Source: Herbiconiux oxytropis | GTDB lineage: Bacteria > Actinomycetota > Actinomycetes > Actinomycetales > Microbacteriaceae | NCBI RefSeq assembly: GCF_024979315.1 | Contig: NZ_JANLCK010000003.1 | Coordinates: forward strand, 124,001 to 188,000 | Direction: 5' to 3' | Length of the DNA stretch: 64,000 nucleotides | Part shown: positions 8,660-17,786 of the stretch, piece after piece | Numbering within the stretch: position 1 is the stretch's first letter | Layout of the letters: every line of letters begins with the position of its first letter | Position numbers and translations under genes: made by a program | The notes under the pieces: model-generated | The model's database searches: none | Seen by the model: only the letters and a program-made list of their open reading frames with translations | What the model was told of the DNA's origin: nothing

Positions 8660-9724
8660 ATGAGAAGAAGCACCCTCACCGCCGGGATCCTGTCCGGGGC
8701 CGTGGCCCTCGTCCTCGCAGGGTGCGCTCCTGCGCCCTCCGCCCCCACCGGCGGCGCCGACGCGGGTGGAGACTACTGCGCGCGGATGGTGACGAATTCG
8801 GGCGGGCTCGAGGACCGCTCCTTCAACCAGTCCAGCTGGGCCGGCCTGCAGGAGGCCCAGGAGGAGTTCGGCATCGACGCGCAGGTGCTCGTCTCGACCG
8901 GCGAGACCGACCTCGCCCCCAACGTCACGCAGGCTGTCGACAGCGGCTGCACGTTCGTGCTCACCGTGGGCTACGAGCTCGCCGACGCCACCCTCGAGGA
9001 GGCCGGGAACTTCCCGGACACCCACTTCGCCATCGTCGACGAGACGGTCGACGCTCCCAACGTCAAGCCGATCGTCTTCGACACCGCGCAGGCCTCGTAC
9101 CTCGCGGGCTACCTCGCCGCCGGTGTCTCCAAGACGGGCGTCGTGGCCACGTTCGGGGGCGGCAACCAGCCCCCGGTCACCCTGTTCATGGACGGCTTCG
9201 TCGACGGCGTCGCCAAGTACAACGAGGTGCACGGCACCCAGGTGCGGGCGCTCGGCTGGGACAAGGCGGCCCAGGACGGCGTGTTCACGGGCGACTTCGA
9301 GGACATCAACAAGGGCAAGACCGTCACCCAGGGCTTCCTCGACCAGGGCGCCGATGTCATCCTGCCGGTCGCCGGTCAGGTGGGGGAGGGCGCGGCGTCA
9401 GCGGTGCTCGAATCCGGATCGGCGTCGCTCATCTGGGTCGACAACGACGGCTACGAGACACTGCCGGCCGAGTACCGCCCCGTGGTGCTCACGAGCGTGC
9501 TGAAGAACACCGGCGACGCCGTGGTGCAGATCGTCGGCGACGACATCGATGGCGAGTTCTCGGCCGACCCCTACATCGGCACGCTCGAGAACGAGGGCGT
9601 GGCGCTCGCACCCTTCCACGACCTCGAGGCTTCTGTGCCGGAGGAGCTGCGCGCCGAGATCGAGGCCCTGCAGGCCGAGATCGTGGCCGGCGGCATCGTG
9701 GTGGACTCCCCGAGCGCTCCCTGA
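8660..9724 (+). CDS. BMP-family nucleoside-binding lipoprotein (first copy)
   Basis: A 354-residue extracytoplasmic binding protein of the basic membrane protein family, which in characterised cases captures nucleosides for an ABC importer. The signal peptide ends in the lipobox VLAGC (Cys near residue 22), so it is lipid-anchored to the outer membrane face. The mature part shows the family landmarks NSGGLEDRSFNQSSW, KPIVFDTAQASYLAGYLAAG and IWVDNDGYETL. It is followed by a paralogue and then by the ATPase and permease genes of an importer. It may have arisen with its neighbour by tandem duplication. Confidence 0.92.
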   Translation: MRRSTLTAGILSGAVALVLAGCAPAPSAPTGGADAGGDYCARMVTNSGGLEDRSFNQSSWAGLQEAQEEFGIDAQVLVSTGETDLAPNVTQAVDSGCTFVLTVGYELADATLEEAGNFPDTHFAIVDETVDAPNVKPIVFDTAQASYLAGYLAAGVSKTGVVATFGGGNQPPVTLFMDGFVDGVAKYNEVHGTQVRALGWDKAAQDGVFTGDFEDINKGKTVTQGFLDQGADVILPVAGQVGEGAASAVLESGSASLIWVDNDGYETLPAEYRPVVLTSVLKNTGDAVVQIVGDDIDGEFSADPYIGTLENEGVALAPFHDLEASVPEELRAEIEALQAEIVAGGIVVDSPSAP

Positions 9725-9892
9725 CGTTTCATGGTCGGGCAGTGGACATTTCGCGCAGATTACGGCGTGATCGCGGCTTTGTAACGCTTGGGCGGCTAAG
9801 ACCGGTCACCCCTGTCCTGGGGCGTCACATTTAGTAACGTTGCTCCCACACAGCCCCTGCGCACCTTGCAGGGCAGCATCTTGGAGGACATC

Positions 9893-10975
9893 TTGAGCAT
9901 CAACCTTCGCCGGGCCAGCGTGGCCGGCTTCGCCACACTGGGTGTGGCAGCTCTTCTGGCCGGATGCGCGTCCGCGCCGTCGGACACCGCATCCACGAGC
10001 GGCGGAGAGGCCGCGAGCGACTTCATCCCCTGCATGGTCTCCGACTCGGGCGGATTCGACGACAAGTCGTTCAACCAGGCCGGCTTCGAGGGCCTCACGG
10101 AGGCCTCGGACGCGCTCGGCGTCGAGCCCGTCACGGTCGAGTCGGCCGCTGAGACCGACTTCGAGCCCAACATCGACAACCTGGTCTCGCAGAACTGCAA
10201 CCTGATCATCTCGGTCGGCTTCCTCCTCGCCGACGCCACCAAGTCCGCCGCCGAGGCGAACCCCGACGTGAACTTCTCGATCATCGACGACTCGTCGATC
10301 GAGGCCGACAACGTCAAGCCGATCGTCTTCGACACCGCTCAGGCGGCGTTCCTGGCCGGCTACGCAGCGGCGAGCTACAGCAAGACGGGCACCGTGGGCA
10401 CCTACGGCGGCATCCAGATCCCGTCGGTCACCATCTTCATGGACGGCTTCGTCGACGGTGTGAGCTACTACAACGAGCAGAAGGGCACCGACGTCAAGGC
10501 CATCGGCTGGGACGTCGCCGCTCAGACGGGTCAGTTCACGGGTGGCTTCGCCGCCGGTGTCGAGGCCAAGACCGTCGCGCAGGGCCTCATCGACCAGGGT
10601 GCCGACGTCATCCTCCCCGTCGGTGGACCGATCTTCCTCTCCGCCGGTGAGGCGATCCGCGACTCCGGCAAGGAGATCGCCCTCGTGGGCGTCGACTCCG
10701 ACAACTACGAGACCGCTCCCGATCTGGCCGACCTCTTCCTCACCTCGGTGATGAAGGGCGTCGCGGCCGGTGTGGTCGACGTGGTCGACTCCTCCGCCGC
10801 CGGCGACTTCGACGCCACCCCGTTCGTGGGCACGCTCGAGAACGACGGCGTGGGCATCGCACCGTTCCACGACTTCGAGGACAAGGTCTCGCCCGACCTG
10901 CAGGCGGAGCTCGACACGATCAGCGAGGGCATCATCTCCGGTGACATCACGGTCGAGTCGCCCTCGACCCCGTAA
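9893..10975 (+). CDS. BMP-family nucleoside-binding lipoprotein (second copy)
   Basis: A 360-residue paralogue of the preceding gene. The start is read as TTG at 9893 (MSINLRRASVAG) because GGAGG lies five bases before it; the next upstream in-frame TTG (9866) has no such site. The lipobox LLAGC gives a mature N-terminal Cys near residue 25. Landmarks are SDSGGFDDKSFNQAGF, KPIVFDTAQAAFLAGYAAAS, YGGIQIPSVTIFMDGFVDGV and LVGVDSDNYETAPD. A strong terminator follows, so the binding protein can be made in excess of the importer core encoded after it. Substrate is inferred as nucleosides from the downstream salvage enzymes. Confidence 0.93.
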   Translation: MSINLRRASVAGFATLGVAALLAGCASAPSDTASTSGGEAASDFIPCMVSDSGGFDDKSFNQAGFEGLTEASDALGVEPVTVESAAETDFEPNIDNLVSQNCNLIISVGFLLADATKSAAEANPDVNFSIIDDSSIEADNVKPIVFDTAQAAFLAGYAAASYSKTGTVGTYGGIQIPSVTIFMDGFVDGVSYYNEQKGTDVKAIGWDVAAQTGQFTGGFAAGVEAKTVAQGLIDQGADVILPVGGPIFLSAGEAIRDSGKEIALVGVDSDNYETAPDLADLFLTSVMKGVAAGVVDVVDSSAAGDFDATPFVGTLENDGVGIAPFHDFEDKVSPDLQAELDTISEGIISGDITVESPSTP

Positions 10976-11001
10976 GGAATCCGCGTCCTGAACGCGACAC
11001 C

Positions 11002-11046
11002 GGTCGGGGGGACCAGCGCTGCTGGTTCCCCCGACCTCTTCTTTGG
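11002..11046 (+). terminator. Rho-independent terminator after the second BMP gene
   Basis: A GGTCGGGGG...CCCCCGACC stem continues inward through ACCAGC-GCTGGT and is followed by TCTTCTTT. It is the most classical intrinsic terminator in the window. Confidence 0.9.
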
Positions 11047-11077
11047 CGGACTCCATGGCCCCCCTCCGGGGAGTAGG

Positions 11078-11083
11078 TAGATT
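11078..11083 (+). promoter_or_regulatory. -10 element TAGATT, leaderless start of the ATPase operon
   Basis: TAGATT ends six bases before the ATG at 11090. It gives the importer core and the salvage genes downstream their own promoter beyond the preceding terminator. Confidence 0.6.
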
Positions 11084-11089
11084 GACTCC

Positions 11090-12619
11090 ATGAAACTCGA
11101 ACTGCGGGGCATCACGAAGCGATTCGGTGCCCTCACCGCGAACGACCACATCGACCTCACGGTCGAGCCGGGCGAGATCCACTGCCTTCTCGGTGAGAAC
11201 GGCGCGGGCAAGTCCACCCTCATGAACGTGCTCTATGGTCTCTACCAGGCCGACGAGGGCGAGATCGTGCTCGACGACGTCGTCCAGCACTTCGCAGGCC
11301 CGGGCGACGCCATGAACGCCGGCATCGGCATGGTGCACCAGCACTTCATGCTCATCCCCGTCTTCACCGTCGCCGAGAACGTGATGCTCGGCCACGAGCA
11401 GACGAAGTTCGGCGGTCGCCTCGACCTCAACGCCGCTCGCGCGAAGGTGCGCGAGATCAGCGACAGGTTCGGCTTCGACGTCGATCCGGATGCGCTCGTC
11501 GACGATCTCCCCGTGGGCGTGCAGCAGCGGGTCGAGATCATCAAGGCCCTCTCGCGCGACGCGAAGGTACTCGTGTTCGACGAGCCCACCGCCGTGCTCA
11601 CGCCGCAGGAGACCGACGAGCTGATGGCGATCATGCGGCTGCTCAAGGAGCGCGGCACCTCCATCGTCTTCATCACCCACAAGCTGCGCGAGGTGCGCGA
11701 GGTCGCCGACCGCATCACGGTCATCCGCCTCGGCAAGGTCGTGGGCGAGGCCTCGCCCACCGCAACCAACGCCGAGCTCGCCTCGCTCATGGTGGGCCGC
11801 GCGGTCGAGCTGACCGTGCAGAAGGCGCCCGCACAGCCCGGCAAGCCGGCCCTCCAGGTCTCGAACCTCTCGGTCATCGACCCCCGCGGCCAGGTCGTGG
11901 TCAACGACGTGTCGTTCGAGGTGCGGGCGGGCGAGATCCTCGCCATCGCCGGCGTGCAGGGCAACGGCCAGACCGAGCTCACGGAAGCGCTCATGGGCCT
12001 GCAGTCACGTGTCTCCGGCACCGTCTCGCTCGACGGCCGCTCCCTCGTGGGCATGTCCGTGCGCAAGGTGCTCGACGCGGGTGTCGGGTTCGTGCCGGAG
12101 GACCGCAAGGAGGACGGCCTGGTCGGGGAGTTCACGATCGCCGAGAACCTCATGCTCGACCGCTCCGAGGGCAAGCCCTTCGTCAAGGGCGGCAACCTGC
12201 AGCTGTCGTTCCTCAACGGCTTCGCCGAGGACAGGTCGAAGGAGTTCGACGTGCGCTCTCAGGGCATCCAGACCGCTGTCGGCCGCCTCTCCGGTGGTAA
12301 CCAGCAGAAGGTCGTGCTCGCGCGCGAGCTCTCGCGGGAGCTCCGGCTGTTCGTGGCGGCGCAGCCCACCCGCGGCATCGACGTGGGATCGATCGAGTTC
12401 GTGCACAAGCGCATCGTGGCCACGCGCGACGAGGGCATCCCCGTGGTGGTCGTCTCCACCGAGCTCGACGAGGTCGTCGCGCTCGCCGATCGCATCGCCG
12501 TGATGTACCGCGGATCCATCGTGGGCATCGTTCCGGGCACCACCTCGCGCGACGTGCTGGGTCTCATGATGGCGGGCGAAGTCCCCGCCGGTATCGACGT
12601 GGAAGGAACCGCCGCGTGA
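11090..12619 (+). CDS. Nucleoside ABC importer ATPase (two ABC domains)
   Basis: A 509-residue ATPase with two fused nucleotide-binding domains, as in the YufO/NupA class that powers BMP-dependent nucleoside uptake. Domain one has the Walker A GENGAGKST at residues 35-43, a degenerate signature (LPVGVQQRVEI) and Walker B LVFDEPTAVL. Domain two has a weakened Walker A (VQGNGQTELTEA, lacking the Gly-Lys-Ser core) but a canonical signature LSGGNQQKVVLARE. This asymmetry is normal for sugar and nucleoside importers of this class. The stop overlaps the next gene's GTG start by four bases. Confidence 0.95.
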   Translation: MKLELRGITKRFGALTANDHIDLTVEPGEIHCLLGENGAGKSTLMNVLYGLYQADEGEIVLDDVVQHFAGPGDAMNAGIGMVHQHFMLIPVFTVAENVMLGHEQTKFGGRLDLNAARAKVREISDRFGFDVDPDALVDDLPVGVQQRVEIIKALSRDAKVLVFDEPTAVLTPQETDELMAIMRLLKERGTSIVFITHKLREVREVADRITVIRLGKVVGEASPTATNAELASLMVGRAVELTVQKAPAQPGKPALQVSNLSVIDPRGQVVVNDVSFEVRAGEILAIAGVQGNGQTELTEALMGLQSRVSGTVSLDGRSLVGMSVRKVLDAGVGFVPEDRKEDGLVGEFTIAENLMLDRSEGKPFVKGGNLQLSFLNGFAEDRSKEFDVRSQGIQTAVGRLSGGNQQKVVLARELSRELRLFVAAQPTRGIDVGSIEFVHKRIVATRDEGIPVVVVSTELDEVVALADRIAVMYRGSIVGIVPGTTSRDVLGLMMAGEVPAGIDVEGTAA

Positions 12620-13881
12620 GCGACACCACCCTGACCAAGCCCGCTCCGGTGGCCGAGCCGCCGTCTCGGTGGCGCAGGACGCTGACCGAGATCACCGGCG
12701 GAAGCGTCATGATCTCGATCCTCGCCGTCGTGCTCGCGATGATCGCGGGCGGCATCCTGATCGCCCTCACCGACGAGAACGTGCAGGCGGCGGCCGGCTA
12801 CTTCTTCGCCCGCCCGGCCGACACGCTCGCCGAGATCTGGAAGGCCGTCTCCGGCGCCTACGTCGCCCTGTTCCAGGGATCGGTGTTCAACCCGAACCGG
12901 CCGGAGTTCGCCGCGCAGATCAAGCCGTTCACCGAGACCCTCGCCTTCGCGACGCCGCTCATCGCGGCCGGCCTCGGCGTGGGGCTGGCGTTCCGCGTCG
13001 GCATGTTCAACATCGGCGGCCGTGGGCAGATGCTCATCGCTGCTGCGTGCGCCGGCTGGGTGGGCTTCACCCTCGACCTGCCCTGGGGGCTGCACATGGT
13101 GCTCGCGGTGCTCGCCGGTCTCATCGGCGGCGGCATCTGGGGCGGCCTCGCCGGTCTCCTCAAGGCCCGCACGGGAGCCCACGAGGTGATCGTCACGATC
13201 ATGCTCAACTACGTGGCGTTCTACCTGGTCTCCTACCTGCTCCGCACGCCCCTCCTCCAGGCGCCCGGATCGAACAACCCGAAGTCGCCGCCCATCATGG
13301 ACACGGCGGTGTTCCCCGACCTCCTCGGGCCGCAGTTCAACCTCAACTTCGGCTTCATCCTCGTGATCGCGGCCACCGTGTTCGTGTGGTGGCTGCTCAG
13401 CCGCTCGTCGCTCGGCTTCAAGTTCCGTGCCGTGGGCCTCAACCCCAACGCCGCGCGGGTGGCCGGCATCGACGTCAAGAACATGTACGTCTACGCGATG
13501 CTCATCTCCGGTGCGCTCGTGGGTCTCGCGGGCGTCTCGCAAGTGCTCGGCCCGCTGTCGTCGGGCTTCAGCTCGGGGCTCGACGCGGGCATCGGCTTCG
13601 ACGCCATCACCGTGGCGCTCCTCGGCCGCTCGAAGCCGTGGGGCATCTTCGTGGCCGGCATCCTCTTCGGCGCCTTCAAAGCCGGCGGGTTCGCGATGCA
13701 GGCCTCGCAGGGCATCCCGATCGACATCGTGCTCGTCGTGCAGTCGCTCATCGTGCTGTTCATCGCCGCACCGCCGCTCATCCGCACCGTGTTCCGGCTG
13801 CCGGATCCGTCGAAACCCACGAAGCCCAAGGCGCGCAAGACGCCGGCCGCACCGACCCAGAAGGCGGTGATCGCCAAGTGA
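12616..13881 (+). CDS. Nucleoside ABC importer permease (first)
   Basis: A 421-residue inner-membrane permease of the branched-chain/BMP-associated class (YufP-like). About eight to ten transmembrane helices are visible from residue 30 to 390. FRVGMFNIGGRGQMLIAAA and GLAGLLKARTGAHEVIVTIMLNY (split across the cytoplasmic coupling region) are family signatures. The GTG start overlaps the ATPase stop (GTGA), and its own stop overlaps the next GTG in the same way, so the importer genes are translationally coupled. The C-terminus is a basic, proline-rich tail. Confidence 0.93.
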   Translation: MSDTTLTKPAPVAEPPSRWRRTLTEITGGSVMISILAVVLAMIAGGILIALTDENVQAAAGYFFARPADTLAEIWKAVSGAYVALFQGSVFNPNRPEFAAQIKPFTETLAFATPLIAAGLGVGLAFRVGMFNIGGRGQMLIAAACAGWVGFTLDLPWGLHMVLAVLAGLIGGGIWGGLAGLLKARTGAHEVIVTIMLNYVAFYLVSYLLRTPLLQAPGSNNPKSPPIMDTAVFPDLLGPQFNLNFGFILVIAATVFVWWLLSRSSLGFKFRAVGLNPNAARVAGIDVKNMYVYAMLISGALVGLAGVSQVLGPLSSGFSSGLDAGIGFDAITVALLGRSKPWGIFVAGILFGAFKAGGFAMQASQGIPIDIVLVVQSLIVLFIAAPPLIRTVFRLPDPSKPTKPKARKTPAAPTQKAVIAK

Positions 13882-15206
13882 GCGAGAACGTCTCGACCAA
13901 CAACCTGGCCTCCGACGCCGGGGTGCCGCCCACCGAGCACAACAACCCGGACTCGACGTCCGGCCTCACCACGATCGTCATCAAGAGCTGGAAGGCGCCG
14001 ATCGTCTTCGCCGTCTTCACCGTCATCGCGATCCTGCTGTTCGTGGTGTTCGGCCGCGACGGATCGTCGACGTTCCGCCTCTCGACCGACTCCGACCTGA
14101 TCCAGCTGCCCGAGGTCGTGCTGCCCACCCGCGGCACGGGCATCGTGCTCGCTGTCCTGCTCGTGGCGCTCACCGCCTTCTCGGCGTGGCTGGTCTCGAA
14201 GGATCGCAGAGTGCGGCTGTGGGTCATCGCGGTCTTCGCGGTGCTGTTCCTCGTGGGGTTCCTCACCTGGGCCGCGGCCGGACAGACCATCCCGGTGCCG
14301 GGGCTCCTGATCGGCACCGTCTCGCTCAGTGTGCCGCTGATCTTCGGTGCTCTCGGCGGTGTCATCTCCGAGCGCGTGGGAGTCGTCAACGTCGCCATCG
14401 AGGGGCAGCTGCTGGCCGGGGCATTCGTCTCGGCGGTCGTGGCCTCGGTCACGGGCAACCCGTTCGTGGGGCTCATCGGCGCCGTGGTCGCCGGAGCGAT
14501 CGTGTCGTTCGTGCTCGCTGCGTTCTCCATCAAGTACCTCGTCGACCAGGTGATCGTCGGCGTCGTGCTCAACGTGCTCGTCACCGGACTCACGTCGTTC
14601 CTCTACTCGCAGGTGCTCACCGAAGACCCGGGGCTGCTCAACTCGCCGCCGCGCTTCGACCGCATCCCCATCCCGCTGCTGTCCGAGATCCCGGTCATCG
14701 GCCCCACGTTGTTCCGCCAGACCATCGTGGTGTACCTCATGTACATCGCCGTGGCGTTGGTCTTCTGGGGCCTGTTCCGCACCAAGTGGGGCCTGCGCGT
14801 GCGCGCCGTGGGCGAGCATCCGCAGGCTGCGGACACCGTGGGCATCAAGGTCAACTCCACCCGGTTCTGGAACGTGTCGCTCGCCGGTGCGATCGCCGGA
14901 CTCGGTGGTGCGTACTTCACGCTCGGGTCGGTCGGAGCGTTCAACAAGGAGATGACGGCGGGCGCGGGCTTCATCGCCCTCGCGGCGGTGATCTTCGGGC
15001 GGTGGGACCCGATCAGGGCCACGCTCGCCGCGCTGCTGTTCGGCTTCGCGTCGAACCTGCAGAACGTGCTCGGCATCATCGGGTCGCCCGTGCCCTCGGA
15101 GTTCATGCTCATGCTGCCCTACGTGGTCACGATCTTCGCCGTGGCGGGGCTCGTGGGCCGCGTGCGGGGTCCGGCCGCGGCCGGCAAGCCGTACGTGGGG
15201 TCGTGA
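13878..15206 (+). CDS. Nucleoside ABC importer permease (second)
   Basis: A 442-residue partner permease (YufQ-like). The GTG at 13878 overlaps the previous stop; an open frame continues upstream in this phase but only as a shadow of the first permease. The first 35 residues are polar, followed by some ten transmembrane helices. Signatures include SERVGVVNVAIEGQLLAGAF, KYLVDQVIVGVVLNVL and ALAAVIFGRWDPI. Its stop overlaps the GTG of cytidine deaminase, tying uptake directly to salvage. Confidence 0.93.
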   Translation: MSENVSTNNLASDAGVPPTEHNNPDSTSGLTTIVIKSWKAPIVFAVFTVIAILLFVVFGRDGSSTFRLSTDSDLIQLPEVVLPTRGTGIVLAVLLVALTAFSAWLVSKDRRVRLWVIAVFAVLFLVGFLTWAAAGQTIPVPGLLIGTVSLSVPLIFGALGGVISERVGVVNVAIEGQLLAGAFVSAVVASVTGNPFVGLIGAVVAGAIVSFVLAAFSIKYLVDQVIVGVVLNVLVTGLTSFLYSQVLTEDPGLLNSPPRFDRIPIPLLSEIPVIGPTLFRQTIVVYLMYIAVALVFWGLFRTKWGLRVRAVGEHPQAADTVGIKVNSTRFWNVSLAGAIAGLGGAYFTLGSVGAFNKEMTAGAGFIALAAVIFGRWDPIRATLAALLFGFASNLQNVLGIIGSPVPSEFMLMLPYVVTIFAVAGLVGRVRGPAAAGKPYVGS

Positions 15207-15631
15207 TCGTGGCTTCTGCTTCGGACTCTGCCTACGACTGGGATGCACTCCGCGCCGTCGCCCTGTCGGCCATGGAGAAGGCCTACGTGCCGTACTCGAA
15301 GTTCCCCGTGGGGGTCGCCGCCATCGTCGACGACGGGCGCATCATCTCGGGTTGCAACGTGGAGAACGCCTCCTACGGGCTCACACTGTGCGCCGAATGC
15401 ACGCTCGTCTCGACGCTGCACATGACCGGTGGTGGCAAGCTCGTGGCGTTCACCTGCGTCGACGGCAACGGCGGCGCCCTCATGCCGTGCGGCCGCTGCC
15501 GGCAGCTGCTCTACGAGCACTCGGCCGAGGGGATGCTGCTCGAGACGGTCTCGGGCATCAAGACGATCGACGAGGTCATCCCGGATGCCTTCGGGCCCCG
15601 CACCCTCGCCGCCTACCACAACGCCGAATAG
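15203..15631 (+). CDS. cdd: Cytidine deaminase
   Basis: A 142-residue tetrameric-type cytidine deaminase that converts cytidine and deoxycytidine to the uridine forms. The zinc site is CNVENASYGLTLCAE, with Cys and the catalytic Glu, followed by PCGRCRQLL supplying two more Cys. The all-cysteine ligand set is that of the homotetrameric class. The start is taken as GTG 15203, overlapping the permease stop; GTG 15209 two codons later is an alternative. Its product is a substrate of the phosphorylase encoded next. Confidence 0.95.
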   Translation: MIVASASDSAYDWDALRAVALSAMEKAYVPYSKFPVGVAAIVDDGRIISGCNVENASYGLTLCAECTLVSTLHMTGGGKLVAFTCVDGNGGALMPCGRCRQLLYEHSAEGMLLETVSGIKTIDEVIPDAFGPRTLAAYHNAE

Positions 15632-15711
15632 CGCCGAACCGTCACTTTCCACACCTCCCGCCGTGGTGTCGTGTGAGAAATGACGTCTCGGCAGAGACCT
15701 GGAGGACTGCC

Positions 15712-17004
15712 ATGGCTGCAGAGAAGTTCGATGTCGTGGATCTGATCCGCACGAAGCGCGACAAGGGAACGCTGTCGACCCCCGAGATCGATTGGCTGAT
15801 CGACGCCTACACCCGCGGGTTCGTCGGCGACGAGCAGATGGCCGCGCTCGCGATGGCCATCCTCCTCAACGGGATGTCGCGCGACGAGATCCGCGACCTG
15901 ACGCTCGCGATGATCGCCTCGGGCGAGCGGATGGACTTCTCCTCGCTCGGCAAGCCGACGGTCGACAAGCACTCCACCGGTGGTGTGGGCGACAAGATCA
16001 CCCTTCCGCTCATGCCGCTCGTCGCTTCGTTCGGAGTGGCCGTGCCGCAGCTCTCGGGCCGCGGGCTCGGTCACACCGGCGGCACGCTCGACAAGCTCGA
16101 GTCGATCCCCGGCTGGCGCGCGTCGCTCTCGAACGAGGAGATGCTCGCGCAGCTCGACTCGGTCGGCGGCGTCATCTGCGCGGCGGGATCCGGCCTCGCA
16201 CCGGCCGACAAGAAGCTCTACGCGCTCCGCGACATCACGGGAACCGTGGAGGCCATCCCGCTCATCGCCTCGTCGATCATGTCGAAGAAGATCGCCGAGG
16301 GCACCGACTCGCTCGTGCTCGACGTGAAGTTCGGCTCGGGCGCGTTCATGCAGGACATCGCGCTCTCGCGCGAGCTCGCGAAGACCATGGTCGACCTCGG
16401 CAACGACGCCGGTGTGCGCACCACGGCGCTGCTCACGAACATGAACGTGCCGCTCGGCCTCGCCATCGGCAACGCCAACGAGGTGCGCGAATCGGTGGAG
16501 GTGCTCGCCGGCGGCGGGCCCGCCGACGTGGTGGAGCTGACGCTCGCCCTCGCCTCGGAGATGCTCCGGCTCGCCGGGCAGCCCGACGCCGACGTGGCGG
16601 CCGCTCTCGCCGACGGGCGCGCGATGGACTCCTGGAACGCCGTCATCCGCGCCCAGGGCGGCGACCCGACGGCGCCGCTGCCGGTCGCCCGCGAGACCAC
16701 GACGGTGTACGCGCCGCGCGCCGGAGTGCTGCTGCGCCAGGAGGCGCTGCCGTTCGGGATCGCCGCGTGGCGCCTCGGTGCCGGGCGCGCCCGGGCCCAG
16801 GATGCCGTGCAGCACGCCGCGGGGATCGATCTGCACGCGAAGCCGGGCGATACGGTGACCGAGGGACAGGCGCTGTTCACACTGTCGGCCGACGAGCCGT
16901 CGCGGTTCGAGCGGGCGCTCTCGTCGCTGGAAGGCGCGTGGGAGATCGGCGACGCCGGGGCGTACGAGGGCTTCGGGCCGCTGGTGGCGGAGCGGATCTC
17001 GTAG
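15712..17004 (+). CDS. deoA: Thymidine / pyrimidine-nucleoside phosphorylase
   Basis: A 430-residue enzyme that splits thymidine, deoxyuridine or uridine with phosphate to base and (deoxy)ribose 1-phosphate. KHSTGGVGDK is the phosphate-binding loop, and RGLGHTGGTLDKLESIPG is the family signature around the nucleoside site. VLDVKFGSGAFM follows. The C-terminal alpha/beta domain is complete. The start ATG is preceded by GGAGG with suitable spacing. It shares the operon with the importer and cdd. Substrate preference between thymidine and uridine cannot be read from the sequence. Confidence 0.94.
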   Translation: MAAEKFDVVDLIRTKRDKGTLSTPEIDWLIDAYTRGFVGDEQMAALAMAILLNGMSRDEIRDLTLAMIASGERMDFSSLGKPTVDKHSTGGVGDKITLPLMPLVASFGVAVPQLSGRGLGHTGGTLDKLESIPGWRASLSNEEMLAQLDSVGGVICAAGSGLAPADKKLYALRDITGTVEAIPLIASSIMSKKIAEGTDSLVLDVKFGSGAFMQDIALSRELAKTMVDLGNDAGVRTTALLTNMNVPLGLAIGNANEVRESVEVLAGGGPADVVELTLALASEMLRLAGQPDADVAAALADGRAMDSWNAVIRAQGGDPTAPLPVARETTTVYAPRAGVLLRQEALPFGIAAWRLGAGRARAQDAVQHAAGIDLHAKPGDTVTEGQALFTLSADEPSRFERALSSLEGAWEIGDAGAYEGFGPLVAERIS

Positions 17005-17066
17005 CTCCTGGCAGGAACTGCGCGGGGTGTGGCCGTCGTCGTGTGGAGGGTGGGCATCCGGATGCC

Positions 17067-17072
17067 TACGCT
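17067..17072 (+). promoter_or_regulatory. -10 element TACGCT before the DinB-like gene
   Basis: TACGCT ends six bases before the ATG at 17079, the leaderless arrangement repeated throughout the window. Confidence 0.55.
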
Positions 17073-17078
17073 CGGATC

Positions 17079-17597
17079 ATGACGATCGTTCCCGACACCA
17101 AGAACTGGACCTGGGTGCTCGAGCGCGAGTGCCCCGAATGCGGCTTCGACTCCTCCGCCACGGCGGCGGCGTCGGTGCCCGGGCTGTTGCGCTCCAACGC
17201 GGAGGGCTGGCCGGCGGTGCTGGCACGGCCGGACGCAGCGGTGCGGCCGGATCCGGCGACGTGGTCGGCGCTCGAGTACGGCGCGCACGTGCGCGACGTG
17301 TTCCGCATCGCGAGCGTGCGGTTCGCCCTGCTGCTCGACGAAGAGGATCCGGAGTTCGCCGACTGGGACCAGGACGCGACGGCGGAGCAGGAGCGCTACG
17401 GGTCCCAGGATCCGGCGGAGGTGACGCGCGAGTTGCTCGCGGCTGCCGAGGTGCTCGCCCTGCAGCTCGAGGCGGTGCCGGCGGATGCCTGGGACCGGTC
17501 CGGGCGACGCAGCGACGGCTCGGTCTTCACCGTCGACACCCTCGCGCGCTACATCATCCACGACCCGGTGCACCACCTCCACGACGTGCGCGGCTGA
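17079..17597 (+). CDS. DinB-like four-helix metalloprotein
   Basis: A 172-residue protein of the DinB/maleylpyruvate-isomerase-like superfamily. A short N-terminal stretch contains RECPECGFD. The expected metal-binding histidines are in YGAHVRDVFRIA (about residue 70) and HDPVHHLHDV at the C-terminus. Members bind a divalent metal and often act in thiol-cofactor (mycothiol) dependent transfers, but most are uncharacterised. The gene has its own putative leaderless promoter and is not obviously coupled to the salvage operon upstream. Confidence 0.8.
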   Translation: MTIVPDTKNWTWVLERECPECGFDSSATAAASVPGLLRSNAEGWPAVLARPDAAVRPDPATWSALEYGAHVRDVFRIASVRFALLLDEEDPEFADWDQDATAEQERYGSQDPAEVTRELLAAAEVLALQLEAVPADAWDRSGRRSDGSVFTVDTLARYIIHDPVHHLHDVRG

Positions 17598-17678
17598 CGC
17601 CGGTGTGCGCTCCCGGCCCCGCTTCGATGTGCAGGGCTGACGCTGCGTTGTGCTGCGTCCCTTGCTCGGACGTGCGCG

Positions 17679-17730
17679 GGGTAGCGCTCACTGCTCGAAC
17701 CTGGCGGTTTTCAAGCAGATGGCGCTACCC
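17679..17730. terminator. Bidirectional hairpin between convergent genes
   Basis: GGGTAGCGC and GCGCTACCC form the base of a 52-base hairpin, with further pairing of CTGCT to AGCAG inside. It lies between the DinB-like gene (+) and the nucleoside hydrolase gene (-) and could stop transcription from both sides. Confidence 0.65.
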
Positions 17731-17786
17731 GGTGCGGCAGCTGGCGCTCGGGACCGCGTTCGCGTGGAGCCGCGTGCTCGTCCGTC

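Noticed and set aside
12669-15206. An 845-codon frame that would fuse a basic region to the second permease
   Set aside because: The first 403 codons overlap the first permease in another phase and have no membrane character; the GTG at 13878 overlapping the upstream stop is the true start.
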